A DNA stretch of 64,000 nt. Source: Alligator mississippiensis (taxonomy: Eukaryota > Chordata > Crocodylia > Alligatoridae). Below the pieces are notes generated by a model. The model was given only the letters and a program-made list of their open reading frames with translations. It had not been told where the DNA came from and searched no databases. A program made the translations under genes and the position numbers. The stretch lies in contig NC_081824.1 in the NCBI RefSeq assembly GCF_030867095.1, positions 237,982,719 to 238,046,718 on the forward strand, written 5' to 3'. Shown piece after piece: positions 1 through 12,039 of the stretch. Within the stretch, counting starts at the first letter, position 1; each line of letters begins with the position of its first letter.

Positions 1-556
1 GGGTGGGACAAGGATAGAGGAGTTCTGTCCCAGCTTTCATCGCTGACCATGCTTCAGAAAGAAGTGAAGAAGTTGGGGAAAATGGAACACCTATGGTGCT
101 TGACTCAGGCACTCTGGACTGGGGTCTCCCCACCCACAGGACCCTAGGGAACACATGGAGGCCAGGGTGCGTCAGGCACAGCAGGGCCTGGAGCAACCAC
201 AGGCAGTGCAGTGGTTGCTGGCACCTTATTAGTTGCAGTGTTCATGGAAAATGTGCATAAAATCAAATAACATTGAAATGGAAACTTCACCTATCTCTTT
301 CCCCCATGCTAATGTAACCCAGGAACACCCAAGGGTGTGCCTATCCTCAATTGGAAGGGATAGATGAGGCAGGCAACAGTGCTGTTAGGAGGACACCGGT
401 GATTTGAGCGTGGGTCCCTCTTTCCTCTATAGAGTCAACTCCATGCCAATGCTCTTAACTATTTACAGTTTATTGAATTATATATATATTGAATAAGAAG
501 TGATATGTGTATAGGTAAATATTCTAGTAGGTAACAAAGGAAAACTTTCTGAAAAT
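1..556. other. Unassigned sequence at the left edge
   Basis: No exon, RNA gene or recognisable repeat end was seen. The sequence is moderately AT-rich towards its right side and leads directly into the 5-bp target duplication of the solo LTR that follows. Confidence 0.4.
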
Positions 557-561
557 ATTCT

Positions 562-1282
562 TGTCACAACCAAATTAAGTAGTGCCCATGTCACAAACAA
601 GTAATAACCATTTAAAACATTTTTTTCTGCACTAGGTTAACTAAGGGTTAACAATAATGATAGTAACCGCTTTTTTCTGCGCATGTCAAAAAGAAATTTA
701 TTGCTGCGCCACTAACAGAGATAAAAACTTTTGCCTTCTTTGCTTTATATAAATCATTATAATTGGTCAAAGAAAACAAGGAGTAACCCTGTGAAAATAA
801 CACCCTAGCAAAGACCGCTAGATAATTGACGATTCTAATTAGATTTATGACGTGGCGAAAAACAATTGGCTATCATACAAACAAAACCCGCTTACATTTT
901 TCGCAAAGTCGAAGACAACTCTGCCCACACCTTGGAGTAAATCTGACAATTTGATCAGTTGTCAGCGTCTTCCCGCCGCGACCTCCCTGGCGTACCCTTG
1001 CCCCGCGTGCCCGATAAGCCGACCGCCGGCCCGTATATATATATCTGCAGAATGACTGAACGACGATCTCTAAGCTGTAACTAACTAAGTATCTCTGACC
1101 TCCGTCTTACACCACCTTGACATGAGTAAACAATCTTGCTTTGCAACCGATAAGCGTCCACCTAATTAATTCCACTCCAAGTGTCACAAGTACCCGCCTG
1201 ACGGCCTTCTAAGGCCCCGGACCCTTATCTGCCTGGGTGGGAGTCAGGGAGAGCTGCTGGCTGGCTGCCCTGGGCCCCGACA
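562..1282 (+). mobile_element. Solo LTR of an endogenous LTR element, 5-bp target duplication ATTCT
   Basis: The unit is 721 bp long, begins TGTCACAACC and ends CCCCGACA, so it has the TG...CA ends of an LTR. The five bases before it (557-561, ATTCT) recur exactly after it (1283-1287). A TATA-like run lies at 1034-1045, which sets the plus orientation. There is no primer-binding site, polypurine tract or coding sequence on either side, so this is a solo LTR left by LTR-LTR recombination. Its first ten bases match the LTR at 45883-46719. A five-base duplication is known for several LTR lineages and does not by itself name the family. Confidence 0.85.
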
Positions 1283-1479
1283 ATTCTTAGCAATATTTTT
1301 TAACAACACCAAAGGTATACAGATAAATATTTACAATATGATAAGCCAAAAACCCATTATACAAAGCTAACCCAATTGCATAACATTTTGTACAACGTAT
1401 TCATAATTATGATAAGAATTACACAAAATATGAGGCACAGTTTTACACGATATAAGGCGCATTTACCTATGGATCCCAG

Positions 1480-2400
1480 CTAGCAAGGGGTGCTTCCCCT
1501 TCTATGGGTCTAGCTGGGAGGGAAACTTTCACCCGGGGCTTCCCTCTGGGGAGGGTTGTCTTATTTCAGGAATGCCTCTCCTGCGGGACCCAACTCTACC
1601 AGCAACTTACAATTTTCTTCAAGGAGTCATCAACCGGGCCTCGGAGTCCTTCAATCAATCAGAGGCCCCACCAGCATTGTCTGTATCACTCTGAGACCTC
1701 CCCTCCTGGCCCTGTGCCCTGCTTTGGGCACTGAGGGTTCCTCCAGCTCTCGTGGGGGGAAACCTAGCCGCTGCTGGCTGGGTTTACCTAGCTTTATGCC
1801 TAGGCCTTCTCTTTCCCAGGCTCTGCTCTAGGCTCCAGGGCTCTTTTAGTTCTTTGGCTGGGCCATGCTATGGGGCTCCAGTTACCTGGTTTACGCCAGG
1901 GTCAAACTGAGCAGGCTCAAGCTGCTCCCAGAACAGGTTTTCCCTGGACCAGACTTTACACTGTGTAGGCCAGAGCAGCCTCAAGCTGCTCCCAGGGTTG
2001 GCTCTCCGTGTGCCAGTCTGCACACTGCTCTGTCCAGCCCTCTGCTGAGGATGCAAGCTGAAGCTGCCTCAACACAGCTCCCAGAGCCTGAGCTCCGTGT
2101 ACCAGCCTGAGCACCGCTGGGGTGAAGAAGGGATCCTGGTGGAGGCTCTTCCCTCTCCAACATCCCTCACCATCTCTGCTCAAGCTTTTATTTACACTGG
2201 AGGCCCTGCCCCTGAAGTCAGCCAGACCTGCAAAGCACAGTCTTCAATCAGGACCAGGGGCTTACCACCACCCCCTCCAAGCAGGGGCAGGGCAAGCCTC
2301 TCCCAGCTGTTACCTGATTGGTAGAAATGTTCCACCAATCCAAAGTGTCCTTCTCCAAGCTGGGCTTGCAGGGCAAAAGCGGCAAGCCCACCACACTAAC
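1480..2400 (-). mobile_element. Possible LTR-like unit, ends not resolved
   Basis: Read on the minus strand, a CAAT-type motif (CCAATCAGG, near 2315) is followed about 120 bases later by a TATA-like AAATAAAAGC (near 2190) and then GC-rich, repeat-like sequence. That is the order expected of an LTR promoter. I tested candidate TG...CA ends for matching five-base flanks and found none. It could be an old LTR that has lost its ends, or simply promoter-like sequence. Open frames here look like chance. Confidence 0.3.
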
Positions 2401-5340
2401 ATTAGAAACGATAATTCTAAGTCTTCTGATGAGGGCTCAAATGCTGTACCTTCACAGGCTTGGGATAGAGGCATACATTCAAACTTCTAACAGTAAGGGC
2501 AGGTTGACAGGGAGCTACCAGCTGATTCTTCTTCAGGGTAGCAGAGCTCAGAGGTCTGTATGTCCAACTGTGGGCTTCTCCCTAAGATGGGGCTCAGTAA
2601 TCCTCGGCCTTTTTCCCTCCAGGGTGTTACCTCCCCTGCTACAAGGCAGAGGAACCCTGGCCTGCCCTCCCTTCTCCTTGGGGATTGATTCTTGCCTATC
2701 CCTCACTATTGCCTTGGCTCTTTCCTGACATCCCTTTGTGACAGGCTTCCTCTCTACATAACTCTTCACATCTTCTCTAAACTTGTATCACTGAAGTTCT
2801 TCTATTCACTATCTCCCTCAATGCCCTTCCCCTTCAGATAGATGGCAGCCTCCAGCCTTTTTTCCCTTTTCCTGCATAAACTGCCATCTTCCATGGCAGC
2901 TATTTTCTGATTAATGGCTTGGTCACAACTGAAAGTAATTTAGTTTTTTATTAATGCTTTCTGGATAGGTCAGGATATAAATCTAAGTAGTAATAGTAAT
3001 ACACTAGAGCAGCCCTCCGCTCCCTTCTGCAGGGAACAGAGCTGAGTGGGGCGTTGCCAGGCCCCTGCAGGATTGTGCAGCACGTCTGCCTGCACAATCC
3101 CAGGCTTTTCCCCACTGGCTGCTTAAGGGATGGGAAAGTTGCCCTGGGCTAGCACTCTGAGGCAAGGTGGGGGAGGCATGCATCTATTGATGATATGAAG
3201 CTTTTCAATCTCCCTCTTTGCTTTGTCATACTGTCTGCAGCAAACTGACAGGCAAGCAAGCCAGCCTGGGGGCTGATAGTGATAACATTCTTTATCACCC
3301 AATTAGCAAAACAATGGCCTCTCTCCATTACTTCAAACTTCTATAAAAGCTTACTGGCTGACCTGTTGAGTAGCTCCAAACAGCCCTAAGAAGTCACTGT
3401 TCTGTCTGCTTGCCACGGTGAAACTGGAGACACACACACAGACACCTCTCTGCATTAGCTAGCATACCACATTCCTAGGTTCTGTGGGGCTGGGGTCCAT
3501 GCTGTGGGAGATGGGAGGGAAGGAAGTGGAGGGGTGGGATTTCCTGCTTGAGCAGTGTGGGGTAGGGCAGGGGAAAGCCAGGCAGACCCTGCTGTGTCTG
3601 CAGTCTCTGCTGGAGCCTTATACAGCATTAGCTAGCACACCACATGCTGACTATGATCTGTGCTGTGGCAGAGAGAAGGAAGGGATCCCTGCTTAAGCAG
3701 CGAGTGGCATGGGGAAGCCAGCAGACTCTGTTGTGCCTGCAAGTCTCTGCTGGAGCTCTGGCTAGGGAGCAGAGGGGAGGGGCCAGCTCTGCTGTAGAGC
3801 AGAGAGCTCTGCTGAGCCCAGAGAGCATGCCAGGGTGCTGGGGAACTCGGATTTAACTTAAACCAGCAAGGGGTCTGGGACAGACATTGCTTAAACAGGT
3901 TTGACCCAAATCAGTTAAGTCTAATACTACATTCAACCAGGTTTGTCTCAAACCGGTTTCAGCCATTTTCAGATAGGTTTATGTGCACTGAACATCTGTT
4001 CTGTTACAAGTTTAAACCAGTTTCCGATCATTTAAATCAGTTTATGTGTAATGTCTGTCCCTAGCCCTAGGCACATTTCCTGGTACAGGTCCCTGTCTGC
4101 TATCTTTTCCTGCATGGGGCTCTGCAGCCCAACCACTACAAACTCTGAAACCCCTGCCTCAGCTGTCCAGAACCTTCAGTTGCTTAAAAAGGCTCCCTAA
4201 ATTGCACATCCCTGTAGATGCTCTGCATTTTTCAGTTAACCCTTTCAGAGACAGGCAAGCAAGCAAGGACTTTAGGATTTTTTGACTGCAATGACTTTTA
4301 TTCTTAAGAAAACACTTGAGTTACAGATGCTGGTAAAATAGAAAACCCTCCTGAGAAGTAACCCCCCTTATTCTGGACTCTTTCTTACTTGGAAGTCAAG
4401 GCTTGGTCAACTGCCAGGCAAGCAGAGCCCCTGTCTTTATTCCATGTACTGCTGGACCACCCACCCTTTCTCTTACCCCCTAAATTCCAATCACTTGCCA
4501 TATACTAACAGTGAGAAATTCCAGACCCTTCCTCCCAATAGGCTGCTGTCTGTGATCTGTTTTCACAGGTGCTGGGCATCCAAAGGTGCTGATATTTAAT
4601 GACTCTATTGAAGCTTCTCAGCAATGGCATAAGCAGTGGTAGGCAGATGGGGCATCAGGCTCAGATACCCACTAGAGGAGGTGCAAGAATGGCAGTCATC
4701 GCTACCACCAGCAAAGCAGCCACAGTTGCTGTAGGTAACTCAACTCCTGCTGCTGCTGCTGTCCAGGTCACAGACCCTGGTTTTAATATCTTTACCATAA
4801 GTGCAAAGACCCTGACATACAGTGGGTATAAAGGGTACAGCAACGGTCTCCATCCAAAATGTAGGATGTGGCATTTGAATTTAGAAGTGTTAACACAAAC
4901 ATTCTGTCAGTTATAAATCCAAACAAGTAAACCCCCTCTCCAGCCCCCGCCCCCCCGTAAGCCCCTTCCACAGTTTTGTTCAAAAATCTAAAAGCCATTT
5001 TCTTTCCCCTCCCTTTTTTCTCAACCCCTAAACAACACTCCTTGCACTACTCCTCTTCTCCTCTTATGGAATGCTTTGCTTTCCCTTGTCTCCCCTCCCA
5101 ACCTATTAACCCCTCTCCCACCACTTTCTGCTGTCTGCCTAATCCTCTCCTACCTCCATTTGAATTCAGTCTTGAAAATCCTCCTCCTCCACCTCTACCC
5201 ACATCTGTACCTTACCTGCCTTTTCCAACTTCCCCAGTATTCTGCTACATGCTACCAGTCTCTATCAACCATCTTCCCAAAGCCACCTCTTATAAATTCC
5301 CTTTTTCCTAAGTATTCTCAGGCTGCCATTCTCCATTCTT
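2401..5340. other. Unassigned repeat-rich stretch with a short inverted repeat
   Basis: No coding exon was recognised. A perfect 12-base inverted pair, GGGACAGACATT at 3877-3888 and its complement at 4050-4061, frames about 160 bases rich in AAACCRGTTT-like repeats, which looks like a small DNA-transposon derivative. Region 4920-5330 is a pyrimidine-rich, low-complexity strand. The frames here carry no domain I can recognise. Confidence 0.35.
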
Positions 5341-5348
5341 CTGATGAC

Positions 5349-6098
5349 CAGGGATCCTGGTTTTCTGTTTCCCATGGAAAAACAGAGAAAACTATGGATT
5401 TCCCCTTTTTATCAGAGAAAATGTGGATTTCTCCTTTTAGCAGAGAAACCCACGGATTCCCTGCTTTTGCAAACAGCTCTGCAGGCTGGTTGAGTTCCAG
5501 CCTGCAAGAGCTGTTTGCAAACAGGGTGGGAAACCCCCAACCCTGCCTGGAAGGAAAGGGGAAAGGGGAAGGGTGGGTCCTGAGGCTCTCAGCCACAGCT
5601 CCACTTAGCTCAGCTTCACTCTTCGCTCCTGGAGCCTGAGGTAAGTGGGGCTTGAAGGGGGCTGGGGGCCCCTCTGGCAGGGCTGGGGGGTTGCGGGTCA
5701 TGGCTGGGGGGCACTGGCAGGGCTGGGGGGGGCCAGGAACTCGCCCTACCCCCACCTGAGCAGGCAGAGCTGTGGGGGAGCTGGCTCCATGCTGCTTCTG
5801 CTGCAGCTGCCTGCTGTTGGGGGCAGGGAGCTGCAGACTTGGGTCCCTGGCTGCATAGCCCTGGCACCTGGGGCCCCCTCCAGCAGGGCTGGGGGGCAGG
5901 GGCTGTGGGTAGGGGTAAGAGGCACGAGTAGGGTGGGGGGCTGTGGGGGCGAGTGAAGGGCACCAGCAGAGCTGGGGGGTGGGGGCTTCAGGGAGCTTTT
6001 AAATTTAATAATGGATTTTGGGTTTTTTATCAGAGAATCTGCAATATTTTTTGTCAGAGAATTTGTGATTTTTTTATCAGAGAAAACCAGGATCCCTG
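5349..6098. mobile_element. Non-autonomous hAT-type DNA transposon (750 bp)
   Basis: The terminal inverted repeats read CAGGGATCCTGGTTTTCT at both ends, the right one in reverse complement. The flanking 8-mers are CTGATGAC (5341-5348) and CTGATCAC (6099-6106), seven of eight identical, as expected of a hAT target duplication. Subterminal repeats of the type ATCAGAGAA occur several times near both ends. The middle is a G-rich degenerate tandem (near 5645-5960) and carries no transposase. A strong hairpin lies inside at 5467-5520. Confidence 0.8.
5467..5520. repeat. Hairpin inside the hAT element
   Basis: Arms 5467-5489 and 5497-5520 are complementary over 23 bases except for one extra A in the second arm, with a 7-base loop (TTGAGTT). 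The hairpin is not at the element ends. Confidence 0.85.
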
Positions 6099-6106
6099 CT
6101 GATCAC

Positions 6107-7520
6107 CCCCCCGCAAAGTTACTTCCTCCCACTTCATGTCATATCAAACAACCTCTTCCTTCTCCCACTTAATGCTTCACCTCTCTCCTGGACCCAGAAT
6201 GTAACGAGGCAGCTGGGCACATGAGGCAACAGCAAGTTCTAGCTGCCGCTGTGCGACAAGTATGATTGTGCAGCTATGGTGGCAGTTGCTATTTTTCGGC
6301 TCTCTACTACCAATAGGATGTAGGGTGGCTGCCCTGGCCATCCCACCTTAATTACTTACTGCCTGGACCTTGACCTGTTTCTCCCTATCCCATCTCTATC
6401 TCTCTCTTTCTTTCTCTCTCTCTCTCTCTCTTTCTCACCCAAGCACTTTCCTTTGCTCCCCTCTACTCTTCTTCCCTGGTCTACCCATCCTTACACTATC
6501 CTGACTTCCATCCATTGTCTCCCCCAAATACCATTTTTCTCTTTCATGCGTGCCAGCTCACATTCTGCCAATGAGCAGACACTTCATAGTTGGTCAGTCA
6601 AGACCCAGAACAGAATGTGAAAATGAGATTCATACTCTTCAGAAGCAACATAGGTCACAAGGGTTTGCCCAGGTCATGAAGTTCCAAGTATGAGACATGG
6701 ATCCGTGCTTCTTTAGTGTCAGAGAGTGTTTGGATCCAGTGTTATAACCAGTGGTTCTCTGTAGCAGAAAGGTTATTTTACAAAAATAACAGAAACACTG
6801 ATGCTTGTAACCAAACCTATCAGTGTCCATCTTTAAATTGTACTTCTGATTAGGGCTGTCTCGGGGCGGGGGGGGGAGGGGGGGGGGCAAATTGGGCTAC
6901 CGCCCTGGGCCCTGTGCTTTGGGGGCCCCTGCAGAGCCAGGTGCAGTGGCTGCGGCCCCTCCTGCAGTGCCTGCCTAGTGCTGGTGACGCCACACTGTCA
7001 CCGCCAGTTTTGTGTTCTGCGACTCACCACCACCCTTCCACCCTCACCCGCCACCACCGCTGGCTTCTTTGCATCTGGGCCCTGCACAGGCTGATTTGCC
7101 CTGGGCCCTGCACCCTGCTAGGGTCATCTCTGCTTATGATGAATTCATTTAAGATAAACTGGGCAGGTACTAGCTCAGCAAAGCTCTTATGAACTCACCT
7201 AAAGGGAAGAAGCCAGAAGAGGAGGCTAACTCAGCATTTGTCTTCTGAATAAACTTAGCTATAAATGAATAGTGAATTGTTGTCTAGTGCTGGCCAACAG
7301 TTAACATGGACAATATCCTCCAGCCTTAAATCAGATAGAAGTATCAAGACCACTGTCACCTGACTTCTTATGAGCCACAATACCCATTATATTGTACATA
7401 ACCTGCCACCCCATACTATCTAGAGCCTTTTCTAATTCAGAGACAGACTGACTAGTTCACTGTATTAATTATGTATTTCTTCAGATTAACACAGACTGTT
7501 GGATTCTGTTGTCTAATGGC
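6107..7520. other. Unassigned sequence with a (TC)n microsatellite
   Basis: A pyrimidine microsatellite of mainly TC units spans about 6393-6437. A G-run sits near 6862-6887, followed by a GC-rich block to about 7130 that begins and ends with GGGCTGTC/GGGCC-type motifs and may be a DNA-transposon fragment. No exon was seen. Confidence 0.35.
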
Positions 7521-7525
7521 TGTAA

Positions 7526-7640
7526 GGACACTTTTACATGTGGTCTGAGGGTCGGGGGGTGGGGTGCTTTATTAGAGTAGCTCCAATGCGCTGGAATTCC
7601 AATGCATCGCAGCACCCTTGGCGCTTATGTATAGGCACCC
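7526..7640. mobile_element. Short PIF/Harbinger-like MITE, TAA target duplication
   Basis: The 115-bp unit starts GGACACTTTTACATGTG and ends TGTATAGGCACCC. The inverted right end (GGGTGCCTATACA) matches the left end at about nine of fourteen positions. TAA stands on both sides (7523-7525 and 7641-7643), the three-base TWA duplication typical of PIF/Harbinger elements. A nearly identical terminal motif starts the insertion at 37466. Confidence 0.55.
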
Positions 7641-7643
7641 TAA

Positions 7644-9664
7644 ATGACTGTTCTTGATGTTACAGTGCCTGCAGCTGCAAGGTTTTCCAGAATGTGTCTG
7701 TATCCAGTCTACATCTGTTATTTTCTTTGGGACTCAGAAGTGTCCAGAGGGACAGTGCTTTTTCCTGGACTTCCTGATGTTCTGTCTCCTGCCAGGGCCA
7801 TCCCAGTACACATTTGTCAAGACATTTCTCTCTGATCCCTTTTTGAATTACTACATTTGCAGAAGTTGCATCGTCTTTCTAGTTGGACTCCAGCACCTTC
7901 TCTTTACAGGTAAGCATTACAAAAGAAGAAGCAAGATGGTAGGAGGTCAGGGACTCAAAATGAGTTCCCAAGTCCACCTCTCATAGGGCATTTATACACA
8001 TGCTCCAGGAGGGGGGGCGAGGGGGGAACTTTATTTAGAGTGGCTTTGTGGAATTTGACATATGCTGATTGAAATTAATATTGTAACTGGTCCATTCATT
8101 GTTAGTTGCATCTTGCTCCCCTGCAGGCACTTTCCCCTGGCGAAGTTTGTTTTTTTAAATTACCTATTTATAAAAAAACAAACCAATTAAAACCCCCAAA
8201 CCCTAAATCCTATTTCATATATGATCCATTCCAAGCTATGTACAAGAATCCACATCAAAGGTGGAAGAAAGAAGTAAGCACAGACTAGTAAGCAGTTTCA
8301 TATATAAATCAAGGCCCCAAGTCAGGAAACAACTTGAGCAAGTGTTTAAATTTAAACTACAACTTATCAATCCCTCCCCCACAAATATCTGTGAGATTTG
8401 TTAAAGTTGCTTTCATTTTTTCATGGTTTGGAGTTTTTTTAAAGGTTTTTGCATTTTTTTATTGGAAACTTTTATAGTAAACTTTATCAGAACTATCACT
8501 GAGTTGGTTTCTGAAATGTTCCATTTACAGAAAATCTCTCTTTGTAAACTTTTTACTGAAACTGGGTGCATGAGAAATTCTGATACTGTTCGTGAAAAAT
8601 TTAATGTGTTTTAAATCAAACCTCTGTAAAACTTTTAAAAACCTCCAAAAAGTCAATATTTTTTTTACCCCCGATTTTTGATTTTGGAAAATAAAGTCAA
8701 TTATGAAGAAAAATTTTGGTTAGGAAAGTTTAAACTCTCTCTCCTACAGCCCCCTACTGAATTAGGGTTACCATATTTCCAGGATCAAAAAAAGAAGACA
8801 CCGGGGGGGGGGGGGGCAGGGTATATGATTGGGGGGCAGTGATATGCCTGTGCCCTGCCTCTGCCCCTCACTCCCAAACCACAGCCTCCCACCTGCCCTC
8901 CCCCCCAGCCTTGCTGGTGCCCCTCACTCCCAACCTGCAGCCCCCTGCCCCACAGCCCTGCCAGTGCCCCTCATGAAATGCTGCCCTGCAGCAGGAGGCT
9001 TTCCTGAATTGGAATCTCCATCCTTTTTCTTTAGATGCTATTTTGCTGCTGTTTTATGCATTGCTGAATCTTAGATTATATATCTCATGAAGCTATGACA
9101 CAGCCACCATTCCAGGGCTTGGTTTCCTGTTCCTGTGCATCCCAACACCCTTACTATTGCCATGTCTGTCAATATTGAAGCAAAATGTTCTAAGAAAGGG
9201 CACAATTCAGGAACTTCCCTGTGTCATGTGTTTAGTTGTGGATGATTCTGCATGCTGACCATGATGTGCATCTGATTTATACAAGCTAGGTGCTCTAACT
9301 GTTCTTCCCTTCTTCAAGGACACTGTTGGGCCAGTAGCATTTCCCTGACTTCCAGACTGCCAAAATGGCTCCATGTAAAGCATACACATTAATCATTGCT
9401 TTTTCTGAGTGGCCATGCTGAGAGGCCAAGAAACAAAAAATAAATAGAAAGCGGGTGACATTAGCAACCAGCGTGCCAGAAGTCTACAGCTGAGTGAAGT
9501 GCTGAGGGTTAAAATAACGCAAGAAAAAAGATGCAGCATATTCCAGGCAAAATAGCAGAAGGATGATTTTATAATTCCAAAGGGACTTTTCTCCTGAAGT
9601 GCCCACGTAACAATCTGCACCCAATGCTCCAGTGAGTGACCTGGGTGGAGTTGTGTTTATCTGC
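7644..9664. other. Region downstream of FBXO40; no gene recognised
   Basis: This should include the FBXO40 3' untranslated region (minus strand), since the stop codon is at 9665-9667. The nearest AATAAA on the minus strand that I noticed is about 1.2 kb downstream, near 8458-8463, and its use is unproven. There are G-runs near 8010-8030 and 8801-8817. No other exon was seen. Confidence 0.35.
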
Positions 9665-9862
9665 TCAGAATCTACGCTTGAAGGCAGAAACCAAAGTCTC
9701 TTGATCCTGCCCTTGAGATTCACACATGCTGGGTAGCCAGATCGGGTCCTTCTTGTGTTCCACTTCATAGAATGGACAAGCTTTCAGATGTTCAGACATG
9801 CAGGGAACTTCATTGAATTGCCACTTGTTAACAGGTGAGAACAGGCTGCTAAATTGCCAAAT
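9665..9862 (-). CDS. FBXO40: FBXO40 terminal coding exon
   Basis: On the minus strand, a pyrimidine-rich tract ending TAG at 9863 is followed by an open frame starting IWQFSSLFS and ending FKRRF with a TGA stop at 9665-9667 (65 codons). Motifs such as IWQFSSLFS, MSEHLKACPF and EVEHKKDPI match what I know of the FBXO40 C-terminus downstream of the F-box. The exon starts in phase 0 and continues the frame of the large exon at 24764-26650, giving ...WRARKK-IWQF..., the same spacing as in the mammalian protein. Compared with the human protein, the last few residues are missing. An in-frame TAG directly upstream of the exon confirms the boundary. Confidence 0.9.
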   Translation of the reverse strand: MWQFSSLFSPVNKWQFNEVPCMSEHLKACPFYEVEHKKDPIWLPSMCESQGQDQETLVSAFKRRF

Positions 9863-11087
9863 CTAGTATGGGGGGGAAAAAAGAGAAGGCTTAAACATAT
9901 TAAACATAGGTAGCATTACATAAAATGCTTCAGCGTTTTACAAATCAATGTTCAGATACTATAATGGGTCTTCCTCATGCTCATTTAATTGGACTGACTA
10001 ACGAAGTCATGTTAATTAAGAACTGATACAACAGAATGGAAAATCTGTATGTACTTTATATACACAGAGAAATGTGCAATAAAACAGTAAATGTAAAGTG
10101 CTAATATATAAATATCTATCCCTGATTACAATTACATTCAAATGGTATTATATTTGAGAGTATTTACCAGTAACTTAAAGGTAAAAATGTTACAGTGCTG
10201 TTGCAATTTCCCCCAAAATAAGCATTTGAAACCTAGGAAATTTACAGTGCAAGTCATGTGTAAAGGAAATTCAAGCATGTAAGGGTACAAACACATAGTT
10301 AAAGTACCCAAACAACCATAAATTTGCTCTCTAGGGATATTGTGCATTAAAGACAGGATAATGTTTAAGAAATGTTAATGTTTATGGTTTCCCATTAGAT
10401 TAAACTGACTTGTAAAGGCATTAGAATTTTTTCCTCAATATTTATTTCCTGTATAGAGGAAAGATGATAATTGTTTGAATTAAGTCTGATATCCTAGTGA
10501 CTCCACTTAAGAATTATTTGAGTTTGTCTATGGTCTCTAATATGGCAGCAATTACATTCAATACTTAGTGGTTTTGTTTAACTATGAACTATTTTTTCAA
10601 CGATAGCTGTGCAAAAGATTTAATGTTTTGAAAAATAGGTTGAATACTTTTCTAAAATACATGCTCTAGTTCAAACAATAATTAATTCAGGGAAATGTGG
10701 CCTTTATTAAGCAGGAGTTTGGATTATATTAGGGGCATGAAAGACATGGGCTACAAAACCCTTTCATCAGGCCTGTGAGGCTGGTAGCAGAGCTTGCAAT
10801 TTGGGGGTTGGGCGAGCAGTGTATGGCCTGATGATGAATTCCCAGCAAGCCCAATGGACATGCATGTTGGGGGGGGGAGTTGAGGCAGAGGAAGATGTTA
10901 ATCCCCGTGGCACTGCTTGGTCTGCATCATTCTATTTGTAATATTTTTAAAAGAAGGAAGGACTGATATAAGTGCTAAATTTATTAAGGTTTTAATTAAG
11001 CTTTAACTCATAAGCAAAAGATTTGCCTTGAATTTTCTGAGAATTTACTTCTTTTACTTCAAGTGTAAATGCTGTTACCTTGGGGAG

Positions 11088-12034
11088 TGTAGTAGGGCAC
11101 TAAGGTGCCTGCTACTGAGAGAGCCAGGAAGACTCCTCAGGTGCCGGTAGCTGAGGTAACTAGAGGGAGCTAATGATCCGCACCTGCCTAGCCAGGTGAC
11201 AAGGGGCAGGGCCTGGCTCCTATATAAACCACAGGCAGGGGGCCAGGTGGCAGTTCCCTACCAGCAGCTAAGGAAGGAGGAGCTCCCTGCCAGAAAAGCG
11301 AAGCCAAGCCGGGATGCTAGAGCAGTGTTGGTCACCGCGGTGGGATAGAGAACCCTGGTAGGCCTGAGCGTAGTTTGGTTGGAGGCTTAAGTTGTGTTGT
11401 AGCCCAGGGGCTTGTGTTTATGTTACTATTTGTTACACCGGTGGTTTGGGTGAGGCTATTAGGGGATGGAGGAGACCTCATAGAGGACTCACAGTAGAGT
11501 GGGGACCCCAGCACCAGTGAGGGTGCAGCATTTGGGGTGTACAGACCCCAGCCCCAGAGAGGGGCAGTTGAGAAGCCCCAGGGTGGGCGTGGTGAGCCCT
11601 GAAAAGGGGGCGGCATAACTGAGAAGGCCTGTGTGGGTGTGGTGAGGTCCGGAGAGAAGGGCGGCGTTATTGAGAAGGCCTGGAGAGAGAGTGGGCCTGG
11701 AGAAAGAGAGAGTGAGAGACGGGGCTGTGGAGAGCCCGAGCGCTAGAGAGGGTGCGAAGATAGAGAGAGGGACAGAACAATATCCATTACATCTGCGAGG
11801 CTTGGGGCGTGGTATTGGGGTGGTAGGAGCCACGCATAGCCCATAAGGCTTGAGTGCATGGGACACCCCTGACAGAAGAACCATGGCCAAGAGGACAGAA
11901 GGTAGCCTCCCTATAAAATATTTAAAAAATCAAAGACGTGGCGGACGAGAATCGGCGGGTGCAAGGCGACCACTTGGCACGGTGAAGGAGGCGGCAGGGG
12001 AGAGCACGGCGACCCTGACATCCCTTCTGTTACA
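11088..12034 (+). mobile_element. Solo LTR, VNTR-bearing family (copy 1), duplication GGGAG
   Basis: The unit is 947 bp, starts TGTAGTAGGGCAC and ends TCTGTTACA. GGGAG flanks it exactly (11083-11087 and 12035-12039). TATAAA lies at 11223-11228. It shares with the copies at 21538, 55775 and 58963 the order: start with a GGCACnnnGGTGCC-type motif, TATA box, GGTGGTTTGGGTGAGGCTAT block, GC-rich tandem units (here about 11510-11760), GAGGCTTGGGGCGTGGTAT, then GACGTGGCGG near the 3' end. No internal region survives. Confidence 0.88.
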
Positions 12035-12039
12035 GGGAG

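Noticed and set aside
1284..2560. Full LTR between the solo LTR at 562 and position 2560
   Set aside because: Promoter-like motifs exist, but no TG...CA pair with equal flanks could be found, so only a low-confidence unit is listed.
5076..5639. 187-codon plus-strand frame
   Set aside because: It is pyrimidine-rich low-complexity sequence running across the left end of the hAT element, with no domain or splice support.
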